DNA of 64,000 nt, taken from positions 112,152,701 through 112,216,700 of the forward strand of contig OX104134.1 of NCBI GenBank assembly GCA_944470555.2, written 5' to 3'. Positions 58,640 through 64,000 of the stretch are shown in pieces. The notes beneath the pieces were generated by a model. That model did no database searches and had not been told where the DNA came from. It saw only the letters and a program-made list of their open reading frames with translations. The stretch's first letter is position 1; each line of letters starts with the position of its first letter. Made by a program: the position numbers and the translations under genes. This stretch comes from Heterobilharzia americana (Eukaryota > Platyhelminthes > Trematoda > Strigeidida > Schistosomatidae).

Positions 58640-61500
58640 GTTTACTAGTTACTAGCCGGTCTTAAGCCCGGATAAAGAGGGAACGTTGGGCATAGGGCTA
58701 GCAACCCTACACCCACAAAACCAGTCTAATCACCAAAGAAACTTCAATGCACAAAGAAAATATAAAAAATTAAAATTAACTTACTCCTCGAAAGAATCGA
58801 GGAGACCAAACGACGTCGGTTGGCAAAAGCCTTCGACAAACCAATTGGCCGATGTGTCTTCTCTCCCTCGATGAAAGCAAAGGTGAACATGGAGTATACG
58901 CACCATATCTGAACCTAGAAAGGCTACCCAGATTGCAAACAAGATGAGAAGGTATAGCATAGAAGTGCGAGAAATCCCCAAAAGCAGATGTAATGGAAGT
59001 GGACTCTCAAAACTCGCAACTGAAGAGTCAATAATCTACTCCGATATTCTCACCCAGACGACAACCACAAGTACACTGAGTTATTCAGTGGCTATCATGA
59101 TGTCCCCAACAGCACCGAAGGCTGTCTCTCATGCAGTGGAAACCAGGATCATGACAGAAAGATTCAACTCAAAAGGAAGGAAAATCACAATCATACAATG
59201 CAACGATACGCACCTACAAATTATGCAGATCAAGAGAAGAAGGAGGAATTCTACAGACAACTCCAATCACTAGTGGAAAACACAACACCCTAGATGGCCA
59301 CATCAAAACTCATTCTAATGGGTGACATGAATGCAAAACTACGAGCGGACAACACACAAAGAGAACTAACTCATCATGGGTCGAGAGCACCCGCTGAAAT
59401 GATCAAAAACAATGGAGAACTGTTTGCAGACTTCTGAGCATTCAACGATTTCGTGATTGCAGGCCAGGCAGTCTGTACAAACACAAGGATATTACAAGGC
59501 AGTGACATGGATCTCATTTCACTAGACACCAGGACACACTACACTAAAAATCAGATCGACTTCATCTCAATCTCAAGAAAATGGAGACGCAGTCAGCCTA
59601 CTCGACACAAGATCAGATCACGAAGAGGAGCAAATGTAGGTTCACACCACTCACTTCACTATCTAGTGCAAGGAACCTACCTTCAAAATCAAGTGGAAAG
59701 CCTTCACAGAAGTTGGTGATGATCAACCACAGTTCAAGTTCAACAACCAGAAACTGAAGGACAAAACTGTAAAGGACATCTTCACCTCAGCCATCAGAAC
59801 AAAATGGGGGACATAAGGCAACATCCCTGAGGAAACCTGTGTGGAACAACACTGGAACTCTTTGAAAGCTATGTGGAAAGAAACTTGTATAACCGTGTTA
59901 GGAGGGAAGAGGAAAGAAGACAAGGAATGCATCTCCACGTATACATGGGAGCACACAAGGTTTGCAAGGAGGGAAAGAAGGGTACCTGCCAAGTGATTGG
60001 GAGAAGGGCTACCTTATCAAACTCCCAAACAAGGGAGACCTAAATCTCTGAAAGAACTGGCACGGAATCATGCTTCACTCCTGTCCACCCTAAGCAAAAC
60101 ACTAAGCCACATCATCCTGGCGAGACCAAACGATGCACTGGATTCAAAATTACCACACAAACAGGCTGGCTGCCTTCAGGAAGAACAAATCATATCCCGA
60201 TCAAATTGCAACGCTACGCTAAGCATCATCATACAACAGAGCACAGAATGGCAGTCAACTCAACTCAACCTCAACTTCATCGACACTGAAAAGGCCTTCC
60301 ACAGTGTTGACCGAGAAGTAATTTGGCATCTGCTGCTCCAACACTGAGGTTTTAGTGCCACAAACCTTTATCAACCTCATTCAACAGCAGCTAGATGCTA
60401 TATGATGCTACATGTCAAGTGTTTCTCAACGGAAAGCTCAGTGAAGACAGGAGTAAGACAAGGCTGCCGCCTACCATCACCCATGATCTTCCTGGTTGTC
60501 GTCGACTGAAATACATCATGCAGCTTACTCTGAGGGGCTAGACGAGGGGCATACGCTGGTCGAACCGATAGAAAGACCACAGAAGAAGATTTGGATTTCG
60601 CCTCAGATAATTTATGTCTAATGTCTTGTCGCACAAACTCGAAGATCTACAGGCGAAAACCAACAAGTTGACAGAAGAGGCAGGGCAGAGAAAACGGGAC
60701 TTCAAGTGAATGTAGAGAGGACGGAGGTGATGAAGATATCCAACCAACAACAGCATCAACAGCAAGCACCAATCACCAACCAACGGAGAAACTCAAAGAA
60801 AGTTGTCACTTTCACCTACCTAGGCAGGACAGCATCGTTTCAACTACAAGCGACACAGGCACAAACGAGTATGTTACGGCAGCCATGATTGGAAAAACAG
60901 CGAGACAGGCTTTCAGTAACCTGAAATCAGTATAGAGATCTACTGCACTGCACTGCACTCCACTCCACTCCACTCAGCATACAGTGTGAACAAGATCCGG
61001 ATCTTCAACACTAATGTCAAGTAAGTCAGTGCTTCTATGTGATGGTTCAGAGACTTGGCGTGTCACGAAAAGCATTTCCAACAAACCACAGACATACTTC
61101 ATCAACAGCTGCCGCCTACGCTCACTCGATACTGAAGAACATATCAGATGGCCAGAATAGTGAGAATAAGTAACAAGGAACTCTGGCTGACTGACTAGCA
61201 GCTGACCAATGAAAATCCCATCGCTCAACAAATATGCAGAAGGAAGTGGAGATGGATTGGATTGGGCACACACTGAGAAGACCAATTGGGGACATCATGC
61301 ACCAGGTCAGGTCGTCGAGTGGAAACCAAAGGGGAAACGACGAGTTGGGCGTCCAAGCTGAGGGTCACATGGAAGAGATCGTGTGAGGAAGAAATGAGAG
61401 CTTCTGGGCAGTGGTGGAGCCAGGTTGAGAAGACTGCAGAGAGAGAGAGAGAGGAGAGAATGCAATGGAGACGTGCTACTGAAGCCTTATGTTCCACTAG
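58640..61500 (+). mobile_element. RTE family B, copy 3 (defective)
   Basis: Sister of copy 1 in the opposite orientation. Frames read MRRYSIEVREIPKSRCNGSG (58944, endonuclease start), GSDMDLISLDTRTHYTKNQI (59500), NLNFIDTEKAFHSVDREVIW (60270) and RASGQWWSQVEKTAER (61400). The deletion joining the region near 59940 to the sequence at 59985 is shared with copy 1 but not with copy 2. Stops and frameshifts throughout. The sequence after the 3' end is AAAAAAATTTG rather than an AAT array. Confidence 0.8.
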
Positions 61501-61913
61501 ACACCCAAGGAAAAAAATTTGTTAACAGCCACAACACACATTTTTCTGTTTGCTTCTAATAACTTATTATCATATTACCCTTTTGTGTTGCTGTCCAAAT
61601 CCTGGTGTAAAGTGTGGTCCCTTGGACCATTACACAAACCCACGTTGATACTGACCGACCATTTCAGAATAGTGCAATATACGTCCAGTCAACTGATGAC
61701 GGAAACTAACTATAAAAGATGGATGTGTGTTTCGGTCTTTTTAAACTGACCAACTATTTGCTCACAAAGTTACCACATAATCACTTACCATATTTAGTAG
61801 CTTTCATTTCCAAGCAATAAAGAATGTTACTCGGCTTTCTTTTGTCATCACGGACTAACGATCCAGTAAGGCATTACCTAAACCATACGAGGAAGGATTT
61901 ATCCATCCGAATC
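61501..61913. other. sequence without recognisable gene
   Basis: About 400 bases between a family B 3' end and a family A 3' fragment; nothing recognised. Confidence 0.5.
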
Positions 61914-62590
61914 AATGTAGGACCATGCATCACTGAGTAACGGTCCGAGTTGCCACACCTCATATCAATACATCAAGTAAAAAGGCAGTGAAGTGTAAGA
62001 TGAAGAAAAGAAATTCAGTCAAAAAAACATAAAGTACTAAAAGAGAGAAAGGAAGAATGAGAAAATGGTGAGATTCAGTATAGCGTCGTCAAGATGAGGA
62101 TAGTGCGTGTATACATCCGAGCCACTGACAACGGTTCTGAGCCATATCACTTAGATTCTGCAACCACTCACTGGTTCCTTTTGTCCCGCAGACCCCAACC
62201 GGCTAGTCCGCATCGCCCCACATGGTTCAAACCAACAGTAAGACTTCATACATCGATGTCATATTTTGATCTGGCCGCATCGGGCCTCGGGCCAGCCTGA
62301 ACCTACTTCGGCCAACATTGTGTGACGAGGCAATCAGCGACTAGACATACGTAACGCGTGTCCCAACCATCTCAGTCGATGAAAGTTCACAATCTCGTCA
62401 ACTGACTTACCTCTTTCGCCCTAAAACTCTACACCCGACTTCTGCATTACTCACGTGGTGACACCACGGAATACGGCTTATACTACGAAGGCGACGGTGA
62501 TCAAACACGTGAAGTCTTCTCATGTCTTCACCTTCAATAGTGATGATTCACAGACATACAGTAGAACAAAGCGGAATGATGTGCAGTCCG
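61914..62590 (-). mobile_element. RTE family A 3' fragment, decayed
   Basis: The minus strand matches the 3' part of the full-length element: the non-coding end with GTGTGGCAACTCGGACCG (about 61945-61965), then the C-terminal coding region (the counterpart of TLGDMAQ, WHQCMKSL and RLRWLGHVLRMP) up to about 62590. Frameshifts and small deletions break the frame. The ATC/CAT tail and target-site duplication seen on the other copies are not visible, so it is older. Confidence 0.75.
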
Positions 62591-63566
62591 AGGAAAGAAA
62601 GTTATGCTACAAATCTGAGCATGATTGCTGAGTTTGTTATATTTTTATCCCTCTTATTCACTGACTACCATTTTCGCGATATCACCAACCTATGTAAGGA
62701 AAGTGTAATTTGATAGAGTTCTGCGATCGCTGAAAAAAAGGAATATAGGACTACACGGGGATATAAAATGATCAGGGCAGGGATGGTACACATTTATGCA
62801 CGCATCAGGGGTAATATCGCTGACTTAAGAGCGTATTGCATTGTGTAACTTTAAGACAGTTGATCATCACGAAGTGAAGCTCTATCAGAAACCAAGACCT
62901 CCAAATTTTCCACTCTGTGCAACAGGCCGTACAGACGATAACTGGTGTTTTCAACGTGTTAGGGTTGCAACAGGTCAAGATTACGAATGATAAAGAGTCC
63001 TACGGTGATTCGAATAATTTGCAACAATGTATGTTATCGAGATTGTTTGTTCGAGTTCTGATAACCATAATGTAGTGACTAGAAATAGTCAAACGCAGTA
63101 ATTTTGTACAGATGGGTCCAAACTACTTTATACATAATACAGTATATTTACATGCCAGAGAGAAGTGTTGACTCGTTTCACCAACCCTCTTTTCAGTACT
63201 GCTCATAATTGGCAAATAAAATACACTTCAAGTCAAGTTATGGTAATAAACTGTGAATCAATTGTACTATTTAGTTGGGTTAACGGAAGGAAGCTGGTTG
63301 ACAGTAAACAGTTAATACTACCGACATGGAAGCATGAATGCAACAAATAACATGACGAAAAAATTCATGATATATTATTTACAGTCTTTAATTGAGGTAA
63401 TAAGTTCTCAACATCTGAAATTTACAAGTACATTTAGAAAAATATAAACTGAACTTCTTATCACCAAGAAAACATATAGCCAATGATTACATGGTTTCAA
63501 TGGTAGCATAGATGAAAACAAAGTAACTAAGTACAACCTAAAAAACTGAATGCAAGTTATTTTAAT
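62591..63566. other. intergenic DNA, includes the 3' UTR of the minus-strand gene
   Basis: AT-rich sequence. Its right part must contain the 3' untranslated region of the FATC-encoding gene ending at 63567, but no clear polyadenylation signal was pinned down. No other gene recognised. Confidence 0.5.
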
Positions 63567-63802
63567 TCATAGATAAGCTTGCCAACCAAAATACATTCTT
63601 GACAAATTCGAAGGATCTGTGGCTGCATGTACTAGTAAACCAATATGTCCAGAAACATCGAGTTGATCAAGTCCGCCGCCGGCATTACTACAAGTATTTG
63701 GAACTTCATTCGATGAATTAGTAACTAAGTTCCCACTGACAAGACCTTGAAGTTTACTTCTCACATCGAGGAGAACACGTTCAGCAAGTTGATTAACTTG
63801 CT
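63567..63802 (-). CDS. terminal exon of a PI3K-like kinase, most like ATM (FATC domain)
   Basis: Minus-strand exon opening after the acceptor TTTCTTTGCAG; two bases complete a codon, then QVNQLAERVLLDVRSKLQGL, a linker, and LDVSGHIGLLVHAATDPSNL followed by SRMYFGWQAYL and a TGA stop at 63569-63567. The last 31 residues fit the FATC domain that closes ATM, ATR, TOR, SMG1 and related kinases. The AERVL...KL lead-in, the DPxNLSR string and the GWxA(W/Y) ending resemble ATM more than TOR or ATR. FATC is needed for kinase activity; ATM signals DNA double-strand breaks in the nucleus. The linker is longer than in vertebrate ATM. Only this exon is inside the window; the kinase domain would lie to the right. 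ATR or another family member is a lesser possibility. Confidence 0.85.
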
Positions 63803-64000
63803 CTGCAAAGAAAATGGATTAAAGCAAATAAAAAATGAAGCAGACACTAGTTTCGCGTTTCAGATATTGCCAATTCATGTCAACAATCATACTTGCATGA
63901 CAGTAGACAGTTTTTATTTTAAATGAGTTGATTCCAAGTTCTTAAGTATCGATCGTGTTAATTTGCTTTAAATCAACAGGAAGTCCACAGTGCTATGTAA
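63803..64000 (-). other. intron of the FATC-encoding gene (partial)
   Basis: Sequence upstream (minus sense) of the terminal exon, with the acceptor at its edge; it continues beyond the window and no further exon is recognised within it. Confidence 0.6.

Larger units (their letters stand above)
58363..61500. repeat. arm 2 of the 3.1-kb inverted repeat
   Basis: Reverse complement of 20829-23960 with few differences; for instance a one-base deletion after CACAAGGATATT near 59490 relative to arm 1. It begins inside a Smalpha-like element (58363-58540, with GTGAAACGCGCGTTGTGG) and ends at the family B 3' end. It lies outside the homeobox gene, whereas arm 1 is in its first intron. Confidence 0.88.

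Noticed and set aside
61660..61720. Hammerhead-like CTGATGA with GGAAAC
   Set aside because: There is no room for a stem II between the two core parts and no stem I partner, so the match is accidental.

Overview
The window looks like nuclear DNA of a schistosome blood fluke (Schistosoma or a close relative). It is AT-rich, with exons of about 1 kb or more separated by introns of 2 to 13 kb. The repeats point the same way: RTE-type non-LTR retrotransposons, a Penelope-like retroelement, and short tRNA-like elements carrying hammerhead ribozyme motifs of the Smalpha kind. There is no bacterial, viral or CRISPR content. The species call is inference from repeat types and gene style.

Two host genes are visible. 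The first is a large plus-strand homeobox gene with four recognisable exons (17853-19145, 32473-33480, 35868-37006, 40741-41748). It encodes about 1,480 residues, mostly Ser/Thr/Asn-rich and disordered. A divergent 63-residue TALE-type homeodomain is split by the last intron. All exon phases agree except for one frameshift inside exon 2. No separate 5' exon was found. The second gene runs in on the minus strand at the right edge: 63567-63802 is a terminal exon encoding a FATC domain, most like the C-terminus of ATM kinase.

The rest is introns, intergenic DNA and mobile elements. From left to right: a frameshifted Penelope-like element (1 to about 1930, minus); a hammerhead-bearing SINE-like element (4013-4170, minus); a full-length RTE element, family A, with matching 12-bp target-site duplications (10803-14748, minus); a long hairpin (15590-15684). 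Inside homeobox intron 1 lie a decayed RTE family B copy (20829 to about 23640, minus), a two-headed hammerhead element (23793-24080), a MITE, and a young 5'-truncated family A insertion with a 14-bp target-site duplication and a long (CAT)n tail (24646-25169). MITEs of one family recur at 37193, 39262 and 44775. Further hammerhead elements lie at 28300, 43640 and 45145. The right end holds a second family B copy with a 13-bp target-site duplication (48801-51519), a decayed full-length family A copy (52783 to about 56600), an inverted family A 5' segment (56696-57575), a third family B copy (to 61500) and a family A 3' fragment (61914-62590).

Two long, nearly identical inverted repeats stand out: about 3.1 kb at 20829-23960 versus 58363-61500, and about 0.86 kb at 52806-53661 versus 56700-57556. 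They may be real segmental inverted duplications or assembly products. The most unusual material is the set of short elements with hammerhead cores facing outward at both ends, and the homeodomain, which does not fit the familiar TALE classes cleanly.
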